Below, piece by piece: positions 33,116 to 41,731 of a stretch of 64,000 nt of DNA. Source of the stretch: Frigoribacterium sp. PhB160 (GTDB lineage Bacteria > Actinomycetota > Actinomycetes > Actinomycetales > Microbacteriaceae); NCBI RefSeq assembly GCF_003751785.1, contig NZ_RKIE01000001.1:1155564-1219563 (forward strand), in the 5' to 3' direction. How positions within the stretch are numbered: position 1 is the stretch's first letter; each line of letters starts with the position of its first letter. The notes under the pieces were generated by a model. The model made no database searches and was not told the origin of the DNA. It saw only the letters and a program-made list of their open reading frames with translations. Made by a program: the position numbers and the translations under genes.

Positions 33116-33937
33116 TCAGACGGCCGAGGGCAGGCCGACGATCTCGGACGTGCGGTCCCAGAGGGCCTCGGCCAGGTGGTCGTCCTTCGCCTGGGGGATC
33201 CGCAGGCCGTCGGGCTTGAGCTGGTCGAAGTACGTCCCGCTCGGCACGCCTACCGTCGTGGGGCCGGCGAGCTGGACGAGGGGCAGCGCCCCGGCCGACG
33301 CGCTGATGCCGAAGCTGCCGTTCGAGACGACGTTCGCGAGCCGCCACATCGGCGACGACTGGCCGAAGCCGGTGCGGACGATGCCGGGGTGGAACGAGAA
33401 CGCCTCGAGGCCGGTGCGCTTCGCCAGCTCCCGGACGAACAGGATCGTCTCGATCTTGCTCGTGCCGTACTGCCGCCAGCCGCCCAGCCACGGCCGCTTC
33501 GCCCAGTCGAGGTCGTCGAGCCGCACGTGCCCGAACAGGTTCGCCACGCTGGCCGTCGAGACGACGCGCCCGCCGCTCTCCAGCAGCCGGGGCAGCAGGA
33601 GGCGCGTGAGCAGGAACGGGGCCAGGTGGTTCGACTGCAGGATGCGCTCGTGCCCGTCGGCGCTGAGGCTGCGCTCGCTGACGAGCCCGCCCGCGTTGTT
33701 GGCCAGGGCGTCGATGCACGGGTAGCGCTCGAGGAGGTCGGCGGCGAGCGTCCGGACGTCGTCGAGCCGGTCGAAGTCGGCGACGAACGACGTGCCCCCG
33801 ACCTGGTCGGCCACGGCCCGCGTGCGCTCGGCGTTGCGCCCGACGACGGCGATCTCCGCCCCCCGGGCGGCGAGGGCGATCGCCGCCTCCCGGCCGATGC
33901 CGGAGCTCGCTCCGGTGATGATCACGGTGCGGGTCAT
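33116..33937 (-). CDS. Short-chain dehydrogenase/reductase (retinol-dehydrogenase-like)
   Basis: A 273-residue SDR: ITGASSGIG (7-15), ADFDRLDDVRTL, NNAGGL, then Ser in VVSTASVAN and the catalytic pair in WRQYGTSKIE. The order and the FHPGIVRTGFG segment resemble the WWOX/retinol dehydrogenase-like group rather than fatty-acid reductases. Start ATG 33937 has GAAAGGCGG upstream and overlaps the preceding gene (ATGA). Last gene of an operon with the HEAVH protein and the disulfide reductase; the substrate is unknown. Confidence 0.88.
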   Translation of the reverse strand: MTRTVIITGASSGIGREAAIALAARGAEIAVVGRNAERTRAVADQVGGTSFVADFDRLDDVRTLAADLLERYPCIDALANNAGGLVSERSLSADGHERILQSNHLAPFLLTRLLLPRLLESGGRVVSTASVANLFGHVRLDDLDWAKRPWLGGWRQYGTSKIETILFVRELAKRTGLEAFSFHPGIVRTGFGQSSPMWRLANVVSNGSFGISASAGALPLVQLAGPTTVGVPSGTYFDQLKPDGLRIPQAKDDHLAEALWDRTSEIVGLPSAV

Positions 33938-34290
33938 CGATAGCCGCCTTTCTCGAGGCCGGCCTCGATCTCGAACCGGTTGGTCAGCGCGTCGCTGCCG
34001 GCCAGGAAGTACAGGGACGGCATCAGCATGCCGTACTTCTGCCACTGACGGACGTGCACCGCCTCGTGCTCGAGCACGCGGGGGCCGTCGTTGTCCCGCG
34101 TGAGGTAGACCCGGCCGACGCACGTGCCGCCGCGCTTGAACGCCCAGCGGGGCAGGCCCGAGCAGACGACGAGGTCGCCGACCACCCGGACCCGGCCGAC
34201 GCTCAGCGGCAGCCCGACGGCGAGGCCGACGGCCGTCGCGAAGGCGCAGCCCAGGCGCGACACGGGGGAGTCGAGGAGGGGGTTCCTCAC
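33934..34290 (-). CDS. Small protein with HExxH (HEAVH) motif
   Basis: A 118-residue protein with a hydrophobic N-terminal half (GCAFATAVGLAVGLPLSVG) and the sequence LEHEAVHVRQWQKYG near residue 80. HEAVH fits the zincin HExxH metal-binding pattern, but the protein is short for a full protease and no third ligand is clear. Similar small proteins occur in actinobacteria without a proven role. Both ends overlap neighbours (GTGA start, ATGA stop), so it is translationally coupled between the flavoprotein and the SDR. Confidence 0.6.
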   Translation of the reverse strand: MRNPLLDSPVSRLGCAFATAVGLAVGLPLSVGRVRVVGDLVVCSGLPRWAFKRGGTCVGRVYLTRDNDGPRVLEHEAVHVRQWQKYGMLMPSLYFLAGSDALTNRFEIEAGLEKGGYR

Positions 34291-35693
34291 GGACGGCCGT
34301 AGGCGTCGAGCAGGCGCAGCCAGACCTCGCTGACCGTCGGGTACGACGGGACGGCGTGCCAGAGGCGGTCGATCGGCACCTCGCCGACGACCGCGATCGT
34401 CGCGGCGTGCAGCAGGTCGCTGACGTCGGGGCCGACGAAGGTCGCGCCCACGATCACGCCCCGTGACTCGTCGACGACGATGCGGGCCTGGCCGGCGTAG
34501 TCGTCGGAGTGCAGGGCCGAGCCGGCCACGGCGGCGAGGTCGTAGTCGACCACGCGCACGTCGAGGCCGCGCTTCGCGGCCGCGTCGGCGGTGAGGCCGA
34601 CGCTCGCGACCTCGGGGTCGGTGAAGGTCACCTGGGGGACGGCGGCGTCGTCCGCGGTCGCGACGTGCGCGCCCCACGGCTCGGTCTTGAGCTCGGTGCC
34701 CTTCGCGCGGGCGGCGATGACCTCGCCGGCGGCGCGGGCCTGGTACTTGCCCTGGTGGGTGAGCAGGGCGCGGTGGTTGACGTCGCCGACGCCGTACAGC
34801 CAGTCGGTGCCGTGCACGAGCATGGTGTCGTCGACCTGAAGCCAGTCGCCGGGCTCGATGCCGACGTTCTCGAGGCCGAGGTCGGAGGTGCGGGGCACGC
34901 GGCCGGTCGCGACGAGGATCTCGTCGGCGATGACGACGGTGCCGTCGTCGAGCGTGACCTCGACCGTGTCGTGCTCGGTGCGGGACACCTGCACCGGGGA
35001 CGTGCCCTCGCGGACGTCGACGCCCATCTCGCGGAGCGACGCGCCGACGAGCTCGCCCGCGAAGGGCTCCTGGCCGCCCAGCAGCCCGCTGCGGGCCACG
35101 AGGGTCACGGCGGCGCCGAGCCGCTGGTAGGCCGTGGCCATCTCCGCCGCGACGACGCCGCCGCCGACGACGACGAGGCTCTGGGGGATCTGCTTCACGC
35201 TCGTGGCCTCGCGGCTCGTCCAGGGGCGGGCCTCGGCGAGTCCCGGCACGTCGGGCAGCAGGGCCGCTGAGCCGGTGACGGCGGCGACGGCGTGTCGGGC
35301 GGTGTAGACCGTGTCGCCGACCGTGACCTCCTTGACGCCGGTGATCGTGGCGTGGCCGCGGATGAGGTCGATGCCCGTGCCCTCGACCCACTCGACCTGG
35401 CTCGAGTCGTCCCAGCCGCTCGTGAACGAGTCGCGACGGCGGAGCACCGCGGCCACGTCGAGCTCGCCCGTGACGGCCTGCGCCGCCCCGTCGACGGACT
35501 TCGCCGCCCGGACGACCGCGGGCGAGCGGAGGAGCGCCTTGGAGGGCATGCACGCCCAGTACGAGCACTCCCCGCCGACGAGCTCGGCCTCGATCAGGGC
35601 CACCTGGAGGCCGCTGCGGGTCGCGTAGTCGGCGACGTTCTCGCCGACCGCTCCGGCGCCGATCACGATGAGGTCATAGGTCTGTGTCGTCAT
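34287..35693 (-). CDS. Class I pyridine nucleotide-disulfide oxidoreductase (Lpd/MerA-like)
   Basis: A 468-residue FAD enzyme. FAD site DLIVIGAGAVGENVADYA; redox disulfide Cys43/Cys48 in GGECSYWACMPSKAL; NAD(P) site VVVGGGVVAAEMATAYQRLG; second FAD motif YGVGDV. The C-terminal motif is PSYPTVSEVW, where lipoamide dehydrogenase and glutathione reductase have HPT: the catalytic His is Tyr here. That argues against a true Lpd. The ATG at 35693 has a -10-like TACCGT (35701-35706, minus strand) 7 nt upstream, so the operon is probably leaderless. Confidence 0.85.
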   Translation of the reverse strand: MTTQTYDLIVIGAGAVGENVADYATRSGLQVALIEAELVGGECSYWACMPSKALLRSPAVVRAAKSVDGAAQAVTGELDVAAVLRRRDSFTSGWDDSSQVEWVEGTGIDLIRGHATITGVKEVTVGDTVYTARHAVAAVTGSAALLPDVPGLAEARPWTSREATSVKQIPQSLVVVGGGVVAAEMATAYQRLGAAVTLVARSGLLGGQEPFAGELVGASLREMGVDVREGTSPVQVSRTEHDTVEVTLDDGTVVIADEILVATGRVPRTSDLGLENVGIEPGDWLQVDDTMLVHGTDWLYGVGDVNHRALLTHQGKYQARAAGEVIAARAKGTELKTEPWGAHVATADDAAVPQVTFTDPEVASVGLTADAAAKRGLDVRVVDYDLAAVAGSALHSDDYAGQARIVVDESRGVIVGATFVGPDVSDLLHAATIAVVGEVPIDRLWHAVPSYPTVSEVWLRLLDAYGRP

Positions 35694-35865
35694 GGGGGCG
35701 ACGGTAGACCCGCTGGCTCGACGTGGGCGGGGACTGTCCCCCTCCCGATGCCGTCGAGGACCCTGCGAGCATCCTGTGCGTCCTCTGGAGGCCGCGGGCA
35801 TCGACCGGGACCGAGGCGTAGCTTCTGGGGCACGGCGCAGGGAGCGCCACGAACTGGAGGTCACC

Positions 35866-36036
35866 ATGGGACTCGACGACAAGATCAAGAACGCCGCTCA
35901 GGACATCGCGGGCAAGGCCAAGGAGGCCGTCGGAGACCACAAGGGTGACGACAGCCTCAAGGCCGAGGGTCAGAAGGACCAGTCCGCCGCTTCCGCCAAG
36001 AAGGTCGGCGAGGACGTCAAGGACGTCTTCAAGTAG
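35866..36036 (+). CDS. CsbD family stress protein
   Basis: A 56-residue, very hydrophilic Lys/Asp/Ala-rich protein. It has the CsbD hallmarks: MGLDDKIKNAAQDIAGKAKEA, repeated GxAKEAVGD, and a Lys-rich tail. CsbD proteins are abundant under general stress, with no known activity. Start ATG has a perfect GGAGG 5 nt upstream; a -10-like TAGCTT is at 35819-35824. Its lower G+C than its neighbours reflects Lys content. A terminator hairpin follows. Confidence 0.9.
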   Translation: MGLDDKIKNAAQDIAGKAKEAVGDHKGDDSLKAEGQKDQSAASAKKVGEDVKDVFK

Positions 36037-36057
36037 GCCGATCCGCCTCGTTCTTCC

Positions 36058-36089
36058 GAGCCCGTCTCCCCTCCGGGGGAGGCGGGCTC
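36058..36089 (+). terminator. Terminator after csbD-like gene
   Basis: Hairpin GAGCCCGTCTCCCC (36058-36071) with GGGGGAGGCGGGCTC (36075-36089), one mismatch and a short loop, starting 21 nt after the stop. Confidence 0.8.
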
Positions 36090-36149
36090 GTCCGTTCGTC
36101 CGGCACGACGGAGCGCCGGGCCCGGCATTCGGGGGCACACGGCCCGGGC

Positions 36150-36947
36150 TCAGCGCCCGGTGAACTCCGCGGTCGTCCTCGACGCGAACGCCTCGTAGCC
36201 CCGACGGGCGTCGTCCGTGGCGAGGAGGCGCACGAGCTCCGGCTGCAGGCGGGACTCCGCGGCGGCGGCGCCCTCGCGCACGGCGAGCCGGGCGTTCGCG
36301 AGGGTCGCCTGCACCGCCAGGGGGGCCTGCGCGGCGATGCGGTGCGCGAGCTCGCGGCCGCGGTCGAGGGCGGCCGCCTCGGGGACGACCTCCTGGACGA
36401 GCCCGATGCGCCGCGCCTCCTCGGCGTCGAAGAGGTCGCCGGTCAGCATCCAGCGCATGGCGTCGCCCCAGCCGACGCGGCGGGGCAGCCTCGTCGTCGC
36501 GCCCCCGAACGGCAGGATCGCCCGACCGACCTCGAGCTGGCCGAAACGGGTGCCCTCGGCGGCGACGACGACGTCGCTCGCGAGGGCGAGCTCCACCCCG
36601 AGCGTGAGGCAGGTGCCCTGAACGACGGCGACGACCGGCTTCGACACGCTCGTGCCGTCGACCTGCCAGGGGTGCAGGCCGCCCTCCGGCACGATGTCGA
36701 GCCCGTGCTCGCCCACCGCGGGGGCGACGTCGGCGAGGTCGAGCCCGGCGGTGAAGTGGTCGCCGTGCGCGTGCAGCAGGCCCGCCCTCAGCTCGGGGTC
36801 GCGGTCGAGCAGCCCGTAGGCGAGCGACAGCTCGCGGAGCATCCGCAGGTCGGCCGCGTTGCGCTTCTCCGGACGGTCGAGGCCGATGAGCAGCACGTGC
36901 CCGTCACGCTCGACGCTGACCCGCGGCCGCTCGTCGGACGGGGTCAT
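36150..36947 (-). CDS. Enoyl-CoA hydratase/isomerase family protein
   Basis: A 265-residue crotonase-fold protein. LIGLDRPEKRNAADLRML starts the fold, HGDHFTAGLDLAD is the first oxyanion-hole loop, and GTCLTLGVELALASDVVVAA the second. The first catalytic Glu position of classic EchA is not obvious, so isomerase or another CoA reaction is possible. The ATG at 36947 overlaps the arginase-fold gene by 4 nt. No other fatty-acid genes are near. Confidence 0.85.
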   Translation of the reverse strand: MTPSDERPRVSVERDGHVLLIGLDRPEKRNAADLRMLRELSLAYGLLDRDPELRAGLLHAHGDHFTAGLDLADVAPAVGEHGLDIVPEGGLHPWQVDGTSVSKPVVAVVQGTCLTLGVELALASDVVVAAEGTRFGQLEVGRAILPFGGATTRLPRRVGWGDAMRWMLTGDLFDAEEARRIGLVQEVVPEAAALDRGRELAHRIAAQAPLAVQATLANARLAVREGAAAAESRLQPELVRLLATDDARRGYEAFASRTTAEFTGR

Positions 36948-37771
36948 CGCGACAGGGCCCCGACGAGGCGGAGCACCGTGCCCATGTCGTCGGCGGCGGC
37001 TGCGGCGTCGACCGGCGCGAACGAGCAGAGCCCGGCGCCGACGAGCGTGAAGCGCTGCTTGAGGGCGACGATCGTCTCGATCAGCACGGTCGGCTCGAGC
37101 CCGAACGGCTGCGGGTCGAGCAGGCCCTCGAGGGTGCCGGGGTCGAGCACGTCGAGGTCGACGTGCAGGTAGACCTCGGTGGCGCCCGTCGCGGCGACGG
37201 CGTCGACGACGTCCTGGGGCGAGAGGTCGAGCGACGAGACGGCGGCGACGCCGTGGCTCTCGGCCCACGCGTCCTCGGCCTCGTCGAAGGTGCGCGCGCC
37301 GGCGAGTACGACGCGGCCCGCGTCGAGCACGGGAGGCGCGGGGTCGTCCCCCCGGGAGGGGAGGTCGTCGGACGCGCCGCCGAGCAGGGCCCGCAGCACC
37401 ATGCCGCTGAAGGCGCCGCTCTCGCTGCTGCGCGGGCTGTGCAGGTCGGGGTGCGCGTCGAACCAGACGACCGCGGTCTCCGGGGTGAGGGCGTGCCGCA
37501 CGGCGGCGAGCTCGACGCCGCAGTCGCCTCCGACGACGAGGGCGGGCGAGTCGTCGGCCGCCAGCTCGAGGGCGACCGCCTCCGCGGTCGCGAGCACGGA
37601 CGAGAGGCGGTGGATGCGCGTGCCGAGCGAGTCGCCGGCGCCCACCGGCACCTCGACGAGCGTCGTCGCGCTCTGCGGCAGGTCGCCGAGGATCGAGTAC
37701 GCGCCCTCGGCCAGGCGCATGGCCCTCGGCGACGGAGAGCCCTGCCACTGCGGAACGACGACGAACCTCAC
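36944..37771 (-). CDS. Arginase-fold (ureohydrolase) family protein
   Basis: A 275-residue protein with the ureohydrolase metal motifs: GGDCGV (81-86), WFDAHPDLHSP (Asp105, His107, Asp109) and HVDLDVLDP (near 202). The first motif has Cys84 where arginases have a Mn-binding His (GGDHS), so metal binding may be altered. It may act on arginine, agmatine or formiminoglutamate, or have a different substrate. GTG start with a -10-like CAGACT (37779-37784, minus) 7 nt upstream. It is coupled to the enoyl-CoA hydratase gene, which has no clear pathway link. Confidence 0.78.
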   Translation of the reverse strand: MRFVVVPQWQGSPSPRAMRLAEGAYSILGDLPQSATTLVEVPVGAGDSLGTRIHRLSSVLATAEAVALELAADDSPALVVGGDCGVELAAVRHALTPETAVVWFDAHPDLHSPRSSESGAFSGMVLRALLGGASDDLPSRGDDPAPPVLDAGRVVLAGARTFDEAEDAWAESHGVAAVSSLDLSPQDVVDAVAATGATEVYLHVDLDVLDPGTLEGLLDPQPFGLEPTVLIETIVALKQRFTLVGAGLCSFAPVDAAAAADDMGTVLRLVGALSR

Positions 37772-37784
37772 GGGCGTCAGTCTG

Positions 37785-38879
37785 TCACAGCGCCGGGCGG
37801 GCGGGGCGGACTCGGCTCACGCGTCCCACGAGCCGTTCGAGGGGGCCGCGGCCGACGAAGCGCTGCCACACGAGGGCGTAGGCGAGCGTCAGCAGCACGG
37901 CGGCGACGAGCCAGCCGAGCGGCAGCCCGTACGAGCCGCCCTGGAGGCGGTAGGCCGTGAACAGCGGAGCCGTCAGCAGCAGGTGGGCCGAGTACACGGT
38001 CAGCGGCTGCGCACCGGTCGCCGAGAGCGGCCTCAGCACGACGCGGGCGGCCCGCCCGGCGGCGCCGTCCGGGCTCGTCACCAGGAGCAGCAGGCCGATC
38101 ACCGCCGCCGCGACGCCGCCGCTGCCGACGATCTCCGCGGGCATGCCCTCGTGGTCGGCGGGGTCGAGGGCCGCGAGGTCGCCCCCGCCGGGGAGGAAGC
38201 GGGCGCCGTAGCCGACGACCGCGGCGACGACGCCGGCGACGAGCAGCACGAGCTGGGTGCGGCGCCGCCGCAGGTCGCTCCGGGCCGCCACCAGCCCGAC
38301 GAGCAGGAAGGGCAGCCACACGAGCGCCGGGTACGAGCCCACGAGCAGCGCGTCGGCGGCGAGGCCGGCGGGGCCGGTCAGGGTCGTGCCGCCGAGGTTC
38401 GTCACCGGCACGAGGGAGGCGAGCCAGGGCGCGACGACGGTGACCACGGCGGCCGTCGCGAGCAGCACGGGGCGCGTGGCGAACAGCACGAGCAGCACCA
38501 GGAGGAACATCACGCCGTAGTAGGGCAGGATCACGAGCACGTAGCCGTTCCAGGCCTGCAGCAGCGTGCCCAGCACGACGAGCAGCACGGCCCGGATGGC
38601 GATCGAGCCCACGACGGCGCCCCGTCCGCCCCGCGCGACGGGCCGGGCCCCGCCCGACATGAGGCCGAGCGACACCCCGGCCAGCGTCGCGAAGAGGATG
38701 GCCGACCGGCCGTCGAAGAACCGCTCGTCGAGCCCCTCGCGCGGCCACATGTGGGCCGCGAACATCCCCAGCACCGCCAGCCCCCGGGCCACGTCGACGC
38801 CGACGAGCCGCGGGGTGCCGTCCCGTCCGGGCGCGCGAGGCGCCGGGGCGAGCCGGGAGGTGCCGGGGACGCTCGTCAC
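37785..38879 (-). CDS. DUF418/heparan-acetyltransferase-like membrane protein
   Basis: A 364-residue polytopic protein with about nine to ten helices. The N-terminal VGVDVARGLAVLGMFAAHMWP is the pattern of the HGSNAT/DUF1624 and DUF418 acyltransferase-like families. ILFATLAGVSLGL and the C-terminal SAHLLLTAPLFT with FVGRGPLERL agree with DUF418. It may acylate an envelope component. GTG start overlaps the PspA stop, so it is made together with PspA, which supports a cell-envelope role. Confidence 0.72.
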   Translation of the reverse strand: MTSVPGTSRLAPAPRAPGRDGTPRLVGVDVARGLAVLGMFAAHMWPREGLDERFFDGRSAILFATLAGVSLGLMSGGARPVARGGRGAVVGSIAIRAVLLVVLGTLLQAWNGYVLVILPYYGVMFLLVLLVLFATRPVLLATAAVVTVVAPWLASLVPVTNLGGTTLTGPAGLAADALLVGSYPALVWLPFLLVGLVAARSDLRRRRTQLVLLVAGVVAAVVGYGARFLPGGGDLAALDPADHEGMPAEIVGSGGVAAAVIGLLLLVTSPDGAAGRAARVVLRPLSATGAQPLTVYSAHLLLTAPLFTAYRLQGGSYGLPLGWLVAAVLLTLAYALVWQRFVGRGPLERLVGRVSRVRPARPAL

Positions 38880-39598
38880 GACCCGAGGGCGCCGAGCTTC
38901 AGCGCGGCCAGCCGGGCCTCGACCTCGGTCTGCTCGTCGAGGTCGTCGAGGCTCTCGAACTGGGCGTCGAGGCTCGACGCCGCGAGCTCCTGCTGGCCCA
39001 GCACGCGCGCCTCCTCGCGACGGATCTTCTCCTCGAAGCGCCCGATCTCGCTCGTCGGGTCCATGACGTCGATGCTGCGGATCGCGTCCGACACCTTCGA
39101 CTGCGCCTCGGCCGTCTTCGAGCGGGCGATGAGCTCGTTGCGCTTCGCGTTCAGCTGGTCGAGCTTGCCGCGCATCGAGGTCAGGCCCGCCTTGAGCTTG
39201 TCGACCACCTCGGTCTGGGAGGCGATCGTCGGCTCGGCGTCCTTCGCCTCCTTCTCGGCCCCGATCTGCTTGCCGAGGGCGACCTTGGCGAGGGCGTCGA
39301 ACTTGTCGGCGTCGACGGTGTTGCCGCCCGACCGCAGCTGGTCGGCCTTCGCGCTGGCGGCGACCGCCTTGCGCTCCCAGTCGGCGGCGGCGGCGACGTC
39401 CTCGGCGTGGTCCTGCTCGAGCAGGCGCAGGTTGCCGATCGTCTGGGCCACGGCGCTCTCGGCCTCGGCGATGCTGTTGGTGTAGTCGCGCACCATCTGG
39501 TCGAGCATGAGCGCCGGGTCCTCGGCCTGGTCGAGCAGCGCGTTGACGTTGGCCCGGGTCAGCTGGGCGATGCGACCGAAGATCGACTGCTTGGTCAT
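38876..39598 (-). CDS. pspA: PspA/IM30 family membrane-stress protein
   Basis: A 240-residue coiled-coil ESCRT-III-like protein that binds and stabilises the inner leaflet of the membrane. SIFGRIAQLTRANVNALLDQAEDPALMLDQMVRDY is compressed from the classic PspA N-terminus; long helices follow with ADQLRSGG and RSKTAEAQSKVSDAI. It keeps the family length. Start ATG has GGAAGGA upstream. Located between a TPM-domain gene upstream and a DUF418-like gene downstream, a grouping consistent with envelope stress. Confidence 0.92.
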   Translation of the reverse strand: MTKQSIFGRIAQLTRANVNALLDQAEDPALMLDQMVRDYTNSIAEAESAVAQTIGNLRLLEQDHAEDVAAAADWERKAVAASAKADQLRSGGNTVDADKFDALAKVALGKQIGAEKEAKDAEPTIASQTEVVDKLKAGLTSMRGKLDQLNAKRNELIARSKTAEAQSKVSDAIRSIDVMDPTSEIGRFEEKIRREEARVLGQQELAASSLDAQFESLDDLDEQTEVEARLAALKLGALGS

Positions 39599-39676
39599 GA
39601 GGTGGTCCTTCCGAGTGGGTGAGATGGTGCGGGTGGGTCGTGCCGGGGGAGCGAGGTCGAGGAGGCGCGGGCCGGG

Positions 39677-41668
39677 TCAGAAGCGTCCCCCGCCGGAGCT
39701 GCGACCGCCGCCGCCGCCCCCGCCGCCGAAGCCGCCTCCTCCGCCGCCGAAGCCTCCTCCTCCGCCGAAGCCGCCTCCTCCGCCGAAGCCGCCGCCGCCG
39801 CGGAGGACGCCGCCGAGCAGCATGCCGGTGACGATGCCGCCGAGGTCGGCCCCGGCGGAGCCGCGGCCGCCCCCGCTGAAGGGGCTCTGCTGCTGGTACT
39901 GCGAGACCTGGGCGGACGCCTCGCTGGCGGCGACGGCCGCGAGCTGGTTCGCCTGGTGCGCCTCGACGATGGCGGTGTCGGGGTCGGTCGTCGCGACGGC
40001 GACCGACCGGGCGAGGTGCCGCTCGGCCTCCGAGAGCCGGGTGCGCGGCTGCGAGCCGACGGCGCCCCGGCGGGTCTCGATGAAGTCGCGCGCCGCGCTG
40101 ATCTGGCTCCGGGCGGCGGTGAGGGCCTGGTCGAGCGCCGCCTGGGCCCGGCGGCGCTTCTCGGCGCCGTCGCGGACGGCTGCCAGGGCGGCGTCGATGC
40201 GCGCGTTCGCCTCGCCCAGCTGGGCCAGCACCCCGAGCGGGTCGTCCGTCGTCGTCTCGGCGAGCGCCACGGCGGCCCGGGCCGAGGCCACCGAGCCGGC
40301 CACGTCGACGCCGTCGGGGGCCTGCTCCGACCCGAGCCGCTCGGCGGCGGCGAGGTCGCGACGCAGGTCGTCGGCCTGGGCGGCGATGGTCGTGGTCGCG
40401 GTGCGCAGGGCCTCGGCGGACGCGTCGACCGACGAGAGCAGCTGGTCGACCTGGCCGAGCGCCTGGCGTGCCCCCCGCACCGACCGGGCGGCGGTCCCCG
40501 CGTCGCCGGCCGCCACCGCGGAGGAGGCCTCGCCGGCCGACCGGTCGGCGTACTCGAGGAGGCGGTCCGCCTGGTCGGCGTTGTCGGTCACCGTGGCGAC
40601 GGCGTGGGCGGAGTAGGTCGCGGCGAGGCGGGCCAGGGACTCACGCGCGGACGCGACGCGGGTCCGGCGGGCCTCGACCTCGCCGGGCAGCGCCGCCGCG
40701 TCGGCGGGCGCCCGCGTCTCGGCCTCGCGGAGGGCCTCGAAGGCGGCGGACTGCTCGTCGAGCGCCGCGTCGGCGCTCTCGCACAGCTCGATGATGCGGG
40801 TCGTCCACTCGTGACGCTGCTCGGGCGAGTCGGGCACGGCGTCGTCGAGGCGCTGCTGGAACTCGAAGGCGGCGCGGGCCTGCTCGCGGGCCCGGGCCAG
40901 CGCGTCGGCGAACGGCCTCGCCGCATCGTCGCCGAACTGGGCGGCCGCGAAGCCGACCTCCTGCGCGCCCGCGGTGATCTCGTCGTCGAGGGCGACCAGC
41001 GCCGCGGCGGCACGCGCCTCGAGCTCGGCACGCCGTGCCTCCTCGGCCATGGTCTGCCGCTGGCGGCGCCGCGACCGGCGGATCATGACGACGACCACCA
41101 CGACGGCGCCGACGACGACGAGGGCGACGACGACCCAGAGCAGCCACGAGAGGTCGGGGCCCTCCTGATCGGCGGCGATGCCCGACGCGAGGGCGACGGC
41201 GGCGCCGGCCCAGTCCGAGTCGCGGAGGGCGGGCTCGACGACGTCGCTCTGCAGCGCCGTCCGCTCGCTCGTCGAGACGGGGCCCGACTCGTCGGTCGAC
41301 AGGTCGTACAGCCGGTCGTCGACGGCGACCGACAACAGCACGTCGTCGGGCCCGAGCTGGTTGAGGTCGGCGGTGGCCGCGCCCCAGGCACCGTGGTCGG
41401 AGGGCATCGAGAACGAGTCGACGTAGACGACGAAGAGGTCGACGCCGTGGTCGGCCGCGAGCCCGTCGAGGCTCTCGACGACCCGTCGCTCGTCGGCCGC
41501 CGACAGCACCCCGGCCTGGTCGAGCACGTAGCTGCCCGCGAGGTCGACCGGCGCCTCCGCCCGGGCCGGGGACGCCCCGGCGACCACCGCCGTCAGCGCG
41601 CTGGCGGCGACGAGCACCGTGGTCAGGAGGGCTCTCGCCCCTCGGCGGCGGTGGTTCGCGACGTGCAC
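39677..41668 (-). CDS. TPM-domain exported/membrane protein with coiled coil and Gly-rich tail
   Basis: A 663-residue protein. Signal peptide ending near ASPARAEA; TPM (YgcG-type) domain at ~45-165 (VLDQAGVLSAADERRVVESL, then DLFVVYVDSFS and DVLLSVAVDDR); a membrane helix at ~176-200; a long cytoplasmic helical region of ~380 residues rich in Ala/Glu/Arg; and a C-terminal Gly/Phe repeat tail ending SSGGGRF. TPM domains in plants act in photosystem II repair; in bacteria they accompany envelope or PspA genes. -10-like TAGACT at 41696-41701 (minus strand). Confidence 0.82.
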   Translation of the reverse strand: MHVANHRRRGARALLTTVLVAASALTAVVAGASPARAEAPVDLAGSYVLDQAGVLSAADERRVVESLDGLAADHGVDLFVVYVDSFSMPSDHGAWGAATADLNQLGPDDVLLSVAVDDRLYDLSTDESGPVSTSERTALQSDVVEPALRDSDWAGAAVALASGIAADQEGPDLSWLLWVVVALVVVGAVVVVVVMIRRSRRRQRQTMAEEARRAELEARAAAALVALDDEITAGAQEVGFAAAQFGDDAARPFADALARAREQARAAFEFQQRLDDAVPDSPEQRHEWTTRIIELCESADAALDEQSAAFEALREAETRAPADAAALPGEVEARRTRVASARESLARLAATYSAHAVATVTDNADQADRLLEYADRSAGEASSAVAAGDAGTAARSVRGARQALGQVDQLLSSVDASAEALRTATTTIAAQADDLRRDLAAAERLGSEQAPDGVDVAGSVASARAAVALAETTTDDPLGVLAQLGEANARIDAALAAVRDGAEKRRRAQAALDQALTAARSQISAARDFIETRRGAVGSQPRTRLSEAERHLARSVAVATTDPDTAIVEAHQANQLAAVAASEASAQVSQYQQQSPFSGGGRGSAGADLGGIVTGMLLGGVLRGGGGFGGGGGFGGGGGFGGGGGGFGGGGGGGGRSSGGGRF

Positions 41669-41731
41669 AGCGGATCCCCTCGGTCGGTGGCCCGGAGTCT
41701 ATCGACGGGGCCCGACGACGGGCCGGGCCGC

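Noticed and set aside
34287-35693. Annotating the flavoprotein as lipoamide dehydrogenase or mercuric reductase
   Set aside because: The catalytic His is Tyr (unlike Lpd) and the extra Cys pairs of MerA are missing; a general class I disulfide reductase call is safer.
39507-40616. Plus-strand frame rich in PPPPKPPP
   Set aside because: It is the reverse complement of the Gly-rich tail of the TPM-domain protein, which has a coherent domain order on the minus strand.
41700-41730. GGGCCC-rich inverted repeat between the DUF3592-like and TPM genes as a terminator
   Set aside because: The pairing is short and overlaps the probable -10 region of the TPM gene, so I could not support a terminator.
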